A stretch of DNA of 64,000 nucleotides from Aquabacter spiritensis. GTDB taxonomy: Bacteria; Pseudomonadota; Alphaproteobacteria; Rhizobiales; Xanthobacteraceae. The stretch's first letter is position 1, and the number at the start of each line of letters is the position of its first letter. This document shows, one piece after another, positions 19,106-28,041 of the stretch. The notes below the pieces were generated by a model. It searched no databases. It saw nothing but the letters and a program-made list of their open reading frames with translations, and had not been told where the DNA came from. The DNA lies in contig NZ_SMAI01000001.1 in NCBI RefSeq assembly GCF_004346185.1, positions 248,001-312,000 of the forward strand, written 5' to 3'. The position numbers and the translations under genes were made by a program.

Positions 19106-20350
19106 GTGATCGAGCAGATCATGTTTTTCGTCCTCGGCGTCCTGGTGGCGACGCTCGTGGCTCTGACCGTGCTGCCCGCCGTCTGGAATCGTGCCGTGCG
19201 CCTGACGACGCGGCGCATCGAGGCCGCGGTGCCGGTCTCGATCTTCGAGATCCAGGCCGCGAAGGACCTGCAGCGCGCCAATCTCGCGCTCAACCAGCGC
19301 CGCCTGGAACTCCAGACCGAGGCGCTGCGCGAGACTCTGGCCGCCGAAGCGCGGCTGACCGAACAGCGCCGCTTGCGCATCGTCGACCTCGAGCGGGCTC
19401 TCGCGTCCAAGACCGCCGAGCACGATGCCTTGGCCGTCCGCTTCGCTGCCGAACAGGCGGCCTTGGCCGAGCGCACCGCGACCCTCGCGGAGACCGCCGC
19501 CACCCTCGAGACCCGCTCCATCGACCTTGCGGCGCGCGTGTCGGAGCTTGCCGAAACCCGCGCCACCCTGGAACGGACCAGCGCCGATCTGTCCGCGCAG
19601 ACGGCCCGGGCCGATTCGCTCGACGTGCGGCTCGCCGACCGCGAAACCCGGATCGAGGCCGCGACCGCGGCGATCATCCGGCTGGAAAAGGAACGCGCGC
19701 GGCTCAGCACCGAACTGTCCGCCGCGCGGGAGCGGATCGGCGAACTGGACGCGCTGCGCGGCGCCGAGCAGGCGACCCATAAGGCGCTGGCCGCCACCGC
19801 GGCGGCAGAGCGCGCCGCGCTCGAAGACAGGCTCGCCGCTGAAAGGGACGCCCTGGCGGCCGCCGAAGCGCACGGCGCCGCACAGGCGGCGCGGATCGCC
19901 GTGCTGGAACAGGAGGCCGCGGCACGCGACGCCGACCTCGCGACCCGCACCGCCGATCTCGCCGCCGCCCGCACGGTGGCCGAGGCGACGGACGCGCGGC
20001 GGGCCGAGGAATTCGCCGCCGCCGAAGCCGCCCAGCAGACGCTCCGGGACGAACTCGCCATGCTGCGGGCCGATCATGCTTTGATGTCGGACGCGCTGGC
20101 AAAGGCCCGCGCGGCGCGCGACGCGGACGGCGCGGCGGATCTCGCGGTGCTGCGGGAGACGTTGAGCGACGTCGCCGCGCGGCTCATCGGCACGCTTTCA
20201 ACCCCCGCTCCCGGCGAGGCGGCCGGCGACGCGTCGGCGAGCCTCGCCGAGCGGATCCGGACGGTGCGCGCGGAGGCAGAGCCGAACGCCGGCAGCGCGC
20301 CGGCCGCAAAATCGACCGGACCGAAAGGCCGGCGCGCCGCCAAGGGCTGA
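19106..20350 (+). CDS. Membrane-anchored coiled-coil protein of unknown function
   Basis: 414 residues. One transmembrane segment at the very start (IMFFVLGVLVATLVALTVLP) is followed by a basic patch (RAVRLTTRRIEAAVP) and then about 300 residues of Ala/Glu/Arg-rich heptad sequence typical of a long coiled coil, ending in a basic tail (KGRRAAKG). Similar proteins occur widely in Hyphomicrobiales next to housekeeping genes, always without known function. The start is GTG at 19106. The topology suggests an inner-membrane anchor with a cytoplasmic rod; a role in envelope or cell-division organisation is only a guess, suggested by eipA just upstream. Confidence 0.85.
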   Translation: MIEQIMFFVLGVLVATLVALTVLPAVWNRAVRLTTRRIEAAVPVSIFEIQAAKDLQRANLALNQRRLELQTEALRETLAAEARLTEQRRLRIVDLERALASKTAEHDALAVRFAAEQAALAERTATLAETAATLETRSIDLAARVSELAETRATLERTSADLSAQTARADSLDVRLADRETRIEAATAAIIRLEKERARLSTELSAARERIGELDALRGAEQATHKALAATAAAERAALEDRLAAERDALAAAEAHGAAQAARIAVLEQEAAARDADLATRTADLAAARTVAEATDARRAEEFAAAEAAQQTLRDELAMLRADHALMSDALAKARAARDADGAADLAVLRETLSDVAARLIGTLSTPAPGEAAGDASASLAERIRTVRAEAEPNAGSAPAAKSTGPKGRRAAKG

Positions 20351-20363
20351 CGCGCCGGGGCCG

Positions 20364-21377
20364 TCACCAGCCTTCCAGAACCACCTTGCCGATGCTGGTC
20401 CCGCTTTCGAGCGCGGCATGGGCCCGCTTGAGGTTCTCGGCGCAGATCGGCCCGAAATGCGCGCCGAGCGTGGTGCGCAGAAGCCCCTCGTCCACCAGCC
20501 CCGCCACTTCGTTCAGGAGCCGATGCTGCGCCGCCATGTCCGGCGTGCCGAACAGCGGCCGGGCGAACATGAATTCCCAGCAGAAGGTCGCCGCCTTCTG
20601 CTTCAGCAGGCCGATATCGATCGGGCCGGGATCGTCGATCACGCACACCGCCCCCTGCGGCTTCAGCGCCGCCGCGATCTCGCTCCAATGCAGGTCGGTC
20701 TTGGTCAGCGCGAACGCCGCCTCGACCTCCGGAATGCCGAGCGCCTTCAGCTCGCCCGACAGGGGCTTGGAATGATCGATCACATGATGCGCGCCGAGCT
20801 CGCGGACCCATTGCGCGGTCTCGGGACGCGAGGCGGTGCCGATCACGGTGAAGGCGGTCAGCCGCCGGGCGAGCTGGACGGCGATCGAGCCGACCCCGCC
20901 GGCTGCGCCGACGATCAGAAGCGCGCCGCCGTTCCCGGCCTTGCCCACCGGCAAACGCAGCCGGTCGAACAGGCCTTCCCAGGCGGTGATGGCGGTCAAA
21001 GGCAGCGCCGCCGCCTGCGCGAAAGACAGCGAGGCCGGCTTTCTTCCAACGATCCGCTCGTCCACCGCGTGCAATTCGGCATTGGTGCCGGGGCGCGGCA
21101 GGCTGCCGGCATAATAGACCGCGTCGCCGGGCTTGAACAAAGTCGCCTCGGGCCCGACCGCCTCGACGACGCCCGCCGCATCCCAGCCGAGAATGACCGG
21201 CTCGGCCTCGGTGCCCTGGCGGCGCATGCGCACCTTGGTGTCGACGGGATTGACGGAGATCGCCTCGACCCGAACCAGCAGGTCGCGCGGGCCGATCTTC
21301 GGCTCCGGCGCCTCGAAATCGAACAGCGACCGCGCGTCCGCGATCGGCAGCGATTGAACATATCCTATGGCTTTCAT
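20364..21377 (-). CDS. Zinc-type alcohol dehydrogenase-like (quinone oxidoreductase) protein
   Basis: 337 residues of the medium-chain dehydrogenase/reductase superfamily. The GroES-like N-terminal domain contains VEAISVNPVDTKVR and ILGWDAAGVVEAVG, and the Rossmann domain has LLIVGAAGGVGSIAVQLAR. The catalytic zinc cysteine is absent, as in the NADPH quinone oxidoreductase/ZADH branch. Likely reduces quinones or enones. ATG at 21377 with GGAG upstream is preferred over 21437. Convergent with the coiled-coil gene. Confidence 0.92.
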   Translation of the reverse strand: MKAIGYVQSLPIADARSLFDFEAPEPKIGPRDLLVRVEAISVNPVDTKVRMRRQGTEAEPVILGWDAAGVVEAVGPEATLFKPGDAVYYAGSLPRPGTNAELHAVDERIVGRKPASLSFAQAAALPLTAITAWEGLFDRLRLPVGKAGNGGALLIVGAAGGVGSIAVQLARRLTAFTVIGTASRPETAQWVRELGAHHVIDHSKPLSGELKALGIPEVEAAFALTKTDLHWSEIAAALKPQGAVCVIDDPGPIDIGLLKQKAATFCWEFMFARPLFGTPDMAAQHRLLNEVAGLVDEGLLRTTLGAHFGPICAENLKRAHAALESGTSIGKVVLEGW

Positions 21378-21525
21378 GAGCGGGACTCCGGCGCGATGAC
21401 TGTGCCATCCATGTCGGATATTCGCGCCGTTGCACAAGACGGCACTTTTCGGTGCCGTGGTATCGCGCCTGTAACCCGTCCCGCCTCTCCCTCTCCGCCG
21501 CGGCGCGCTGAAAAGGCGGCGGAGG

Positions 21526-21978
21526 TTACAGGGTCACGAGATCGGCATGGCCGAAGCCCTTGCTGTAGTCGAGCACGGAGATCACGACCGGCGCGACGCG
21601 GAAGATGCGGACCTCGTCGCGGGTCGGCATCTTGACCGGCAAGGTCGTGCCCGGCGGGTATTTTCCCGGCAGCAGCGCGAGCACGCGGTCGGCCTCCTCG
21701 GGATCCGTCACCCTGTGCGCATGGGCCGCCATGGAGAGGCCGGAAATGGTCCAGAGTTCGGCCGTGTCGTGGTCGATGGTCAGCGAGACGCGGTCGTCGC
21801 GGGCGATGTTCGCCGCCTTCTGGCTGTCGAGGGCGCACAGGAAATAGAGCGCCATCCCGTCATTGACATAGCCGACGGTGGTCGCCTGGGGCCAGCCGTC
21901 CGGCCGCAGGGTCGCGACCGTCATGATCCGGTGCGCGTCCAGCAATTCCAGAATCTTGCGCCTGATCGCATCGTCCAT
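21526..21978 (-). CDS. Pyridoxamine 5'-phosphate oxidase-like FMN-binding protein
   Basis: 150-residue split-barrel flavoprotein. Visible are the N-terminal helix with ILELLDAHRIMTVATLRPDG, the strand GWPQATTVGYV and the loop YFLCALDSQKAANIARDD. This is the general stress/F420-or-FMN-binding branch rather than PdxH itself, so the substrate is unknown. The ATG has GGAGGG before it. It lies 70 bases downstream of the TRAP dctM stop on the same strand but with its own ribosome binding site; it may or may not belong to that operon. Confidence 0.85.
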   Translation of the reverse strand: MDDAIRRKILELLDAHRIMTVATLRPDGWPQATTVGYVNDGMALYFLCALDSQKAANIARDDRVSLTIDHDTAELWTISGLSMAAHAHRVTDPEEADRVLALLPGKYPPGTTLPVKMPTRDEVRIFRVAPVVISVLDYSKGFGHADLVTL

Positions 21979-22048
21979 CGCGCCCTCCGTCCGCCGCTGT
22001 CAGGATGGCGGAATGCGGCGGGCCGGCCTTGATGCCGGTCAATGGCGA

Positions 22049-23332
22049 TCAGGGATTGAACAGAGCGTTGGGCAGGAACAGGACGAGGCTCGGCACGAAC
22101 ACCAAGGCCAGCGTCACCAGCGCCACCGCGATGAAGAAGGGGACGGATTCGCGGGTGTAATCCCCGACCGAGGTCCGCAGGATCGAGCAGACCGCATACA
22201 TCGCCGCGCCGACCGGCGGGGTGAAATTGCCGATGGTCGCGGCGATGATGAAGACGATGCCGAAATGCACCGGCTCGCCGCCCAATTGGTCGATGAGCGG
22301 CAGGAAGATCGGCGTCAGCATGATGATCAGGACGGTGGAATCGATCACGAAGCCGGCGATCAGCACGAACAGGACGATCAACACCGTCACGCGTTCGAGG
22401 CTTTCGCTGAACCCGAGAATGGCGCCGGAAATCGCGTCCGGCACCTGCTCGTAGACGATGCCGTAGCTGAAGATGGCCGACAGCGCGATCAGGAACATCA
22501 CCGCCCCGACATCGGCGAGGCTGTGGCTCAGGCCCTCGAAAAACGAGGCGCGGGTCAGCTTGCGGTGGACCACGACGCCGATGGCGATCGCATAGAGGAC
22601 CGCAAAGGCGCCGATCTCGGACGGCGTGAACACGCCCATCCGCAGCCCGAGCAAGAGGAAGACCGGGAACAGAAGCGCCCAGATGCCGCCGCGCAGCGCG
22701 CGGCCGGCTTCCGCAAGGCCGACGCGGCGGGTGCGCTCCGGCGGATAGCCGCGCCGCCGCGCCGTGATCGCGACCGCGATGCCGAGCGCCAGCCAGAGCA
22801 GCAGAGCGGGGACGATGCCCGCCGCGAACATCCGGCCGATCGAGACCTGGCCGATCGTGCCATAGATGATCATGCCGAGCCCGGGCGGCACGATCGGCGT
22901 CAGCAGCGCCCCGAATGACAGGATTCCGGCCGCGAAACCCTTGGACATGCCGCGTTTGACCATGTCGGCGCCGAGCATCCGGCTCTGCATCGCCGCGTCG
23001 GCGATCGCCGAGCCGGACACGCCGCCCATCAGCACGGACAGCGCCAGCGACACCTGGGCGAGCCCGCCGCGCAGCCGCCCGGTCAGCACCGAAGCGAGCT
23101 TCAGCAATTGCTCGGTGATGCCGGAGACATTGAGGAAATTGCCCGCGATGATGAAAAGCGGGATGGCGAGGAGGGTGAAGTTCTGGGTCTGGGACACGGT
23201 GATCTGGACCGGGATGGTGGCCGGCAGATCCGGGTTCTGGAAGAAGAAGACGAGGCCCGACAAACCGATGGCGAAGGCCACCGGCATGCCGATCAGGATG
23301 AGGACGACGAAAGCGAGCGCGACGAGGAGCAT
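22049..23332 (-). CDS. dctM: TRAP transporter large permease (DctM)
   Basis: 427 residues, about 12 membrane spans, with DctM-type blocks GLSGLVFFFQNPD, GGVSGSAIADAAMQSRML and LLTPIVPPGLGMIIYGTIG. It is the sodium-coupled translocation subunit for the solute delivered by the DctP protein encoded two genes upstream. Lies nine bases after dctQ. Last transporter gene of the five-gene unit SDR-Ldh-dctP-dctQ-dctM. Confidence 0.95.
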   Translation of the reverse strand: MLLVALAFVVLILIGMPVAFAIGLSGLVFFFQNPDLPATIPVQITVSQTQNFTLLAIPLFIIAGNFLNVSGITEQLLKLASVLTGRLRGGLAQVSLALSVLMGGVSGSAIADAAMQSRMLGADMVKRGMSKGFAAGILSFGALLTPIVPPGLGMIIYGTIGQVSIGRMFAAGIVPALLLWLALGIAVAITARRRGYPPERTRRVGLAEAGRALRGGIWALLFPVFLLLGLRMGVFTPSEIGAFAVLYAIAIGVVVHRKLTRASFFEGLSHSLADVGAVMFLIALSAIFSYGIVYEQVPDAISGAILGFSESLERVTVLIVLFVLIAGFVIDSTVLIIMLTPIFLPLIDQLGGEPVHFGIVFIIAATIGNFTPPVGAAMYAVCSILRTSVGDYTRESVPFFIAVALVTLALVFVPSLVLFLPNALFNP

Positions 23333-23341
23333 AGCGTGGCC

Positions 23342-23824
23342 TCACTGCGCCGGGGCGGGGTCTGCGCGCCGCAGAAATGCGGCGATCTTGAACAGCGTCG
23401 TGATCAGCAGGAGCAGCCCGCCCACCGCGAGGCTCGCCGTCACGAAGGAATAGCTCACGCCGGGGATGCCCTGGAACGTGCGGGTCCGGCTGATCCAGGA
23501 GAGCCAGAAGCCGGTGCCGCTGAGAAAGGCGAGGAAGCCGGCGATCAACAGATAATTGACCAGCGTGAGCAGGCGCTGCGCCGTCTCCGGCAGGCGCTCG
23601 GTCAGGATGTCCACCGCCATCAGCCCGTCGCGCCGCCAGGCGAGGTCGGCGCACAGGAAACAGGCCCAGGCGAACAGGCAGGTGGAGACGTCCATGGTCC
23701 AGTTGAGCGGATGGTGGAGCAGCCGCGCCACACCGCCGGCGAAGATCAGGACCACCATGAGGGCGAGGAAGACGCCGGCGACGACGGCTTCGACCCGGCC
23801 GAGAAAAGCGTAGGTTTTCCGCAT
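23342..23824 (-). CDS. dctQ: TRAP transporter small permease (DctQ)
   Basis: 160 residues with four hydrophobic helices and the DctQ pattern: VEAVVAGVFLALMVVLIF, VSTCLFAWACFLCADLAWR, LLTLVNYLLIAGFLAFLSG and ASLAVGGLLLLITTL. Pairs with the large subunit encoded nine bases downstream. 55 bases separate it from dctP. Confidence 0.93.
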   Translation of the reverse strand: MRKTYAFLGRVEAVVAGVFLALMVVLIFAGGVARLLHHPLNWTMDVSTCLFAWACFLCADLAWRRDGLMAVDILTERLPETAQRLLTLVNYLLIAGFLAFLSGTGFWLSWISRTRTFQGIPGVSYSFVTASLAVGGLLLLITTLFKIAAFLRRADPAPAQ

Positions 23825-23879
23825 CGAGGCCTCCGCCGGGTCGACCGGACGAGGGCGCCGGGCGCGCCGGCGCCCGGCG

Positions 23880-24872
23880 TCATTTCTTGCCGATTTCCTT
23901 CAGCACGGCGTCCTTCGCCTCGGTCAGGCCGAGCACCTGATAGGCCTTCTCGCCGGCCGCGCGGAACGCCGCGATGTCGACATCCTCGACCAGGGTCATG
24001 CCCTTCTGCTTCAGGAACGCCTTCTGCTCCGCTTCCGCGGCGAGAATCTTCTGCGAGGTGGCGCGGCCGGCGGTCTGGCATTCCTCGACCAGAGCGGTCT
24101 GGAAGTCGGGCGGCAGGCTGTCGAAGAACTTCGATCCCACCACCTGGAAGTTCACCAGCATGATGTGGCGCGTCTCGTCGGCATATTTCAGCACTTCGTA
24201 AAAGCGCCCGGCGGCGATGTTGCTGTAGACCAGCTCGACGCCGTCGATCGCCTTTTGCTGGAGCGCGGGATACATCTCGCCGAACGCCATGGCGACGGGA
24301 GAGGCCCCGAGCGCGCGGATCGATTCCTGCCAGATCGGCGCCGGCGGGGTGCGGATGCGCTGGCCGTTGAGGTCGGCGGGCTTGCGGACCGGGACATTGG
24401 TGAAGAAGTTGCGATAGCCCTGAACCCAGTCGAAGCACACCACCTTCAGCCCGTGCTGGTCCGCGAGTTCCTTCTCCCATTTCTGCAGGGTCGGCGCGCT
24501 TCCGAGCTTGATGACCTCGTCGAGCGTCTCCACGAAATAGGGGCCGTTCACCACCGCGATCGGCTTCACATAGATGCCGAGGCGGGCCGCATCGGTGTTC
24601 TGGCCGATATTGGCGCCCTGGCGCATCTGCTCGATGATGTCCTCCTCGACGCCCAATTGGGCGGAATGGAACACCTGCATCTTCAGCCCGCCTTTGGTGC
24701 GCGCCTCCACCGCCTTCGCCCAATCGAGGAAGCCCTGGTGGAACGGCTCGCGCGGGCCGAGCACGTGGTTGAAGCGCAGCGTAAATTGTTGCGCGACGGC
24801 GGGCGCCGCGAGGAGTGTTCCGAGGCCGATCGCCGCGCAAAGCGGGATGAGGGACGTCCGCAGCTTGATCAT
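23880..24872 (-). CDS. dctP: TRAP transporter solute-binding protein (DctP)
   Basis: 330 residues. Signal peptide MIKLRTSLIPLCAAIGLG...AVAQ, then the mature DctP fold with FNHVLGPREPFHQGF, the RIRTPPAPIWQESIRALGA block containing the Arg that normally clamps a substrate carboxylate, and MAFGEMYPALQQKAIDGVE. It therefore probably binds an organic acid. ATG 24872 has a perfect AGGAGG nearby; the open frame runs up to 25046 but upstream sequence overlaps the Ldh gene. Operon partner of the two dehydrogenases upstream. Confidence 0.95.
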   Translation of the reverse strand: MIKLRTSLIPLCAAIGLGTLLAAPAVAQQFTLRFNHVLGPREPFHQGFLDWAKAVEARTKGGLKMQVFHSAQLGVEEDIIEQMRQGANIGQNTDAARLGIYVKPIAVVNGPYFVETLDEVIKLGSAPTLQKWEKELADQHGLKVVCFDWVQGYRNFFTNVPVRKPADLNGQRIRTPPAPIWQESIRALGASPVAMAFGEMYPALQQKAIDGVELVYSNIAAGRFYEVLKYADETRHIMLVNFQVVGSKFFDSLPPDFQTALVEECQTAGRATSQKILAAEAEQKAFLKQKGMTLVEDVDIAAFRAAGEKAYQVLGLTEAKDAVLKEIGKK

Positions 24873-24925
24873 GGTTTCCTCCTTTGGGTCGCGTGCATAA
24901 GCCGGTTGGCGCCGGCGGGACGAAC

Positions 24926-26017
24926 TCAGCCGGCCAAAGGACGCGGCCGGGGGATGGAAAAGCGGTCGGCGATGCGGTCGAAGGCCAGCGCGGTCGCCGG
25001 ATCGATCGGAATGCCGGAGCGGGCGCGCCGCTCGGCCTCGCGCCATTCGCGGTCGCCCGGCGCCATCACCTCCCCGCCGCTCGCGGGGCGGGACCCGCGC
25101 AGGACCGCGAGATAGCGCGCGAGCCCGGCCTGGAACGCCTCCGGTTCGAGAAACGCCGAGGGCTGCAAAGCGAGAACGAAGGCGCCGACATTGCGCGCGG
25201 TGGCATAATCCGGCCCGCCCATGGGCGGGATGTCGAAGGACAGACGGGCCCCGGAGAGGACCGCGCTCAAGAGTTCGACCAGGCCGGCGAGCCCCGCGCC
25301 CTTGAAGCCGAAGGCCCCGCCGAGCGGCGCCAGCATCTCCACCAGGGAGGCGTCGCGCGTGTCGACGCCCTCCACGTCCGAGGCGGTTTCGGGCGGCAGC
25401 GCGCGGCCGAGGCTGCCATAGAGCAGCACCCGGTTGTAGGGGATGGCGCTGGTCGCCATGTCGAACAGCCAGGGCCGGCCGCCATCCACCGGGGCGGCGG
25501 CCGCGATCGGATTGGTGCCGTGGAAGCGTTCGGCGCCCGCGTGCAGGCGCACGAAACTGTCGGAATTGCAGAAGGCGAGGCCGACGAAGCCGCGCTCGGC
25601 GGCGGCCAAAGCATAGGCGCCCGCCGGGCCGAAATGGGACGAGTTGCGGATCGCCACCGCGCCGATGCCGAACTGCTCGGCCGCCGCCATCGCATGGTCC
25701 ATGGCATAATACGCCGCGCGCGCGCCGTGGCCGTCATCGGCGTCGAGCGTCGCAACCGCGCCGAGCCGGCGGACGAACCGCATCTCCGGGTGTCCCTTGA
25801 CCCGGCCGCCCGCGATCACGGTGACATAATGGTCGAGCAGGCGCACGCCGTGGCTGTCGACGCCGAGCCGCGACCCGTGCAGCATCGCCCGGCCGGCGGC
25901 TTCCGCGGTCTCCGCATCGGCCCCGGCGGCGGCGAGCGCAGCCGTGCAAAAGACAAAGAGGTCCGCCTCGGTGTAACGCGCGATGCGCACCGGAGCGGAA
26001 TCGGGCCGCGCACTCAC
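24926..26017 (-). CDS. Ldh-family (malate/L-lactate/sulfolactate type) dehydrogenase
   Basis: 363 residues of the NAD(P)-dependent Ldh2/ComC superfamily, unrelated to classical lactate dehydrogenase. Seen are GSRLGVDSHGVRLLDHYV (catalytic His), AVAIRNSSHFGPAGAYAL, HGTNPIAAAAP and GAFGFKGAGLAGLVELLSAVLSG split over two blocks. Members oxidise 2-hydroxy acids or reduce cyclic imino acids. The start is GTG 26017, whose last two bases begin the SDR stop (GTGA overlap); the frame stays open far upstream through the SDR gene, which would give a false 650-residue protein. Works with the SDR and the TRAP transporter, probably on a 2-hydroxy acid. Confidence 0.92.
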   Translation of the reverse strand: MSARPDSAPVRIARYTEADLFVFCTAALAAAGADAETAEAAGRAMLHGSRLGVDSHGVRLLDHYVTVIAGGRVKGHPEMRFVRRLGAVATLDADDGHGARAAYYAMDHAMAAAEQFGIGAVAIRNSSHFGPAGAYALAAAERGFVGLAFCNSDSFVRLHAGAERFHGTNPIAAAAPVDGGRPWLFDMATSAIPYNRVLLYGSLGRALPPETASDVEGVDTRDASLVEMLAPLGGAFGFKGAGLAGLVELLSAVLSGARLSFDIPPMGGPDYATARNVGAFVLALQPSAFLEPEAFQAGLARYLAVLRGSRPASGGEVMAPGDREWREAERRARSGIPIDPATALAFDRIADRFSIPRPRPLAG

Positions 26018-26766
26018 AGCGTCTGCCCCCCGTCCACCACGAGAAGCTGGCCGGTCATGAAGCCGGACTCCTCGCTGGCGAGATAGAGCGCGGCGGCGGC
26101 CATCTCCTCCACCGTCCCCAGCCGGCCCATGGGCTGGCGCGCGATGAAGGCGCGCCGCGTCGCCTCGGGATCGGGCGTCGCACCGATCCGATCCTCCAGA
26201 GACGGCGAGGCAGTGGTGCCAGGGCACAACGCATTGCAGCGGATGCCCGAAGCGATGAAGTCGCGCGCCACCGCTTTGGTGAGGCCGATCAGCGCCGCCT
26301 TGCTGGTGCCGTAGGCGGCGCGGTTGGCGACCCCGGACAGCGAGGAGGCCACCGAGGCGATATTGACGATGGCGCCGCCGCCCCGCGCGATCATGCCGGG
26401 GAGTGCCGCGCGGATGGTGCGGTAGGCCGAAGTGACGTTCTGGTCGAGGCTGGCGACGAAATCCTCTTCCGGGCAATCGAGCAGCGTTCCCGCATGCACG
26501 AAGGCGGCGCAATTCACGAGGATGTCGAGCGGCCCGGCGGCGGCGATGGCGGCCTTTGTGGCGGCGGCGTCCGTCACGTCGAGCGAAACCGGCGTGATGG
26601 CGGGATCGATCGCCGGCAGATCGGCCATCTTGGCGGCGGTGCGGCTGGCGGCGACGACCGAGGCGCCCTCCTGCGCGAAAGCGATGGCGATGGCGCGGCC
26701 CATGCCCTGCCCGGCTCCCGTGACGAAGGCGCGCTTGCCGAGAAGCCGGCCCGGCCGATCCACCAT
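26014..26766 (-). CDS. Short-chain dehydrogenase/reductase
   Basis: 250 residues, classical SDR: TGAGQGMGRAIAIAF nucleotide loop, the NxA-type block VNCAAFVHAG, catalytic Ser in NIASVASSL and Y-G-T-S-K for the YxxxK pair. Closest in pattern to sugar-acid SDRs such as 2-keto-3-deoxy-L-fuconate dehydrogenase, but the substrate is not determined by sequence. The true start is ATG 26766 with AGGAGGAG before it, not the earlier in-frame ATG at 27012 that overlaps the divergent regulator. First gene of the TRAP operon. Confidence 0.93.
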   Translation of the reverse strand: MVDRPGRLLGKRAFVTGAGQGMGRAIAIAFAQEGASVVAASRTAAKMADLPAIDPAITPVSLDVTDAAATKAAIAAAGPLDILVNCAAFVHAGTLLDCPEEDFVASLDQNVTSAYRTIRAALPGMIARGGGAIVNIASVASSLSGVANRAAYGTSKAALIGLTKAVARDFIASGIRCNALCPGTTASPSLEDRIGATPDPEATRRAFIARQPMGRLGTVEEMAAAALYLASEESGFMTGQLLVVDGGQTL

Positions 26767-26812
26767 GGGTCTCCTCCTGTGCGGCCCCAGTCGTGCCGCC
26801 TCTTGATTTATG

Positions 26813-26830
26813 TTCAACGTATACACTGGA
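26813..26830. promoter_or_regulatory. GntR-type operator between SDR and regulator genes
   Basis: TTCAACGTATACACTGGA is centred on the palindrome GTATAC (26819-26824), the usual core of operators bound by FCD-type GntR proteins (T-N-GTATAC-N-A-like). It lies in the 136-base gap between the divergent SDR and GntR genes, 47 bases from the SDR start, so it can control both directions. Confidence 0.55.
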
Positions 26831-26902
26831 CGTTTCTTCTGTAAACAGCGGCTTTGCGCCGGGCGCGCCAGCGGGCAAAATGGCGCGGTCGAAAGGGAGT
26901 CG

Positions 26903-27979
26903 ATGGACCGTCCGACACCGGCCGCCGCCGGCCCGCAGAAATCAGCCGGCCCGCAGGAATCCGCCGGCCCGCAGGACTCCGCCGGCGGGCTGGAGGAGTC
27001 CGGCCCGGCCATGACGGGCGCCGCGCCGCGCCTCTACGAGCGGGCGCGCCGGATCCTCGCCGCGCGCATCGCCGAAGGGGCGCTCGCGCCGGGGAGCCGG
27101 TTGCTGGAATCCCATGTCGCGGAGCAGTTCGGCATTTCGCGCGCACCGGCCCGGCAGGCGCTGGAGCGGCTCGCCGCGCAGGGTCTTCTGGAGCGCGGCG
27201 AAGGCCACGGCTATCGCGTCGTGGCCGCGGCGGCGTCCGCGGTCCGCACGGCGGCGGGAGACGGTGGCGAAGCGCCGGTTCACCTCGCCGCCGAACCGAC
27301 CTGGGCGCGGATCTACAAGGAGGTCGAGCAGGAGATCGTCGCCCGCACCGGCTTTTGCGCCTGGCGGGTGGTGGAGAACCATCTCGCGGCCTTCTACGGG
27401 GTCAGCCGGACGGTCGCGCGGGAGGTGGTGGCGCGGCTCCAGCAGCGCGGCATCGTGAAGAAGGACGGCCGGCTGCGCTGGTATGCGCCGGCTTTGACGC
27501 CCGGCTATGTCGGCGAACTCTACGAGATGCGGGCGCTGCTCGAACCGGTCGCGCTCGCGGGTGCCGCCGGGCATCTGCCCGAGGGCGCGGTCGCCGCGCT
27601 GACGGGCAATCTCGAGGCGGCGCTGGCGCGCGCGGCGGACCTCGAAGGGCCGGACCTGTCCGCGCTCGAAACCGAGCTGCATGTCGCCCTGCTCGGCCAT
27701 TGCGGCAACCGGACGCTCATGGAGGCCGTCACTTATTATCAATCCATGCTGGTCGCCCACACCTTCCTTTATCGCTGGGCGCCGCGCTTCTATGCCACCG
27801 AACCTTTCCTGGAGGAGCACCTCACCGTCGCCCATCCGCTCGCCGCAGGGCGGGTGACCGAGGCCGGTGAGGCGCTGCGCGTGCATCTGCGCAATTCCCA
27901 CGACCGCGCGGTGCATCGCATTGCGGTTGTCCGCCGCGACTTCCGGCCGGCGCCGCTGCCTTATCTCGAAGCGCTCTGA
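26903..27979 (+). CDS. GntR-family regulator with two winged-helix domains and an FCD domain
   Basis: 358 residues. After a 40-residue low-complexity leader with an 18-base repeated unit (SAGPQE), residues about 42-110 form one winged helix (RLYERARRILAARIAEGAL, ISRAPARQALERLAAQGLL). Residues about 130-195 form a second (TWARIYKEVEQEIVAR, VSRTVAREVVARLQQRGI). An FCD effector domain follows (LYEMRALLEPVALAGAA to the end). The duplicated DNA-binding module is unusual. It should sense an acid handled by the TRAP operon it faces. Start at ATG 26903 with AGGGAG; the frame is open from 26810 but that would cover the operator. Confidence 0.9.
   Translation: MDRPTPAAAGPQKSAGPQESAGPQDSAGGLEESGPAMTGAAPRLYERARRILAARIAEGALAPGSRLLESHVAEQFGISRAPARQALERLAAQGLLERGEGHGYRVVAAAASAVRTAAGDGGEAPVHLAAEPTWARIYKEVEQEIVARTGFCAWRVVENHLAAFYGVSRTVAREVVARLQQRGIVKKDGRLRWYAPALTPGYVGELYEMRALLEPVALAGAAGHLPEGAVAALTGNLEAALARAADLEGPDLSALETELHVALLGHCGNRTLMEAVTYYQSMLVAHTFLYRWAPRFYATEPFLEEHLTVAHPLAAGRVTEAGEALRVHLRNSHDRAVHRIAVVRRDFRPAPLPYLEAL
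26930..26983 (+). repeat. 18-base tandem repeat in the GntR leader
   Basis: Three copies of an 18-base unit (consensus GGCCCGCAGGAATCCGCC) encode a repeated Gly-Pro-Gln-Glu/Asp-Ser-Ala linker before the first DNA-binding domain. A degenerate fourth copy follows at 26984. Confidence 0.75.
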
Positions 27980-28008
27980 GGCGGACCTCGACGGCGCGGC
28001 GGCGCTCA

Positions 28009-28025
28009 TGTAAACCCTCGTCACA
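28009..28025. promoter_or_regulatory. Possible weak TetR operator before the tetR gene
   Basis: TGTAAACCCTCGTCACA matches the strong operator at 28751-28767 at 10 of 17 positions and keeps the outer TGTAAA and ACA. It lies 16 bases before the chosen tetR start, where autoregulation would act. Confidence 0.3.
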
Positions 28026-28041
28026 TGATCTGGTGCGTCGC

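Noticed and set aside
24926-26878. Apparent fusion of an SDR-region frame with the Ldh-type dehydrogenase (650 codons)
   Set aside because: The first 280 codons are an off-frame reading of the SDR gene; the Ldh gene starts at the GTG at 26017.
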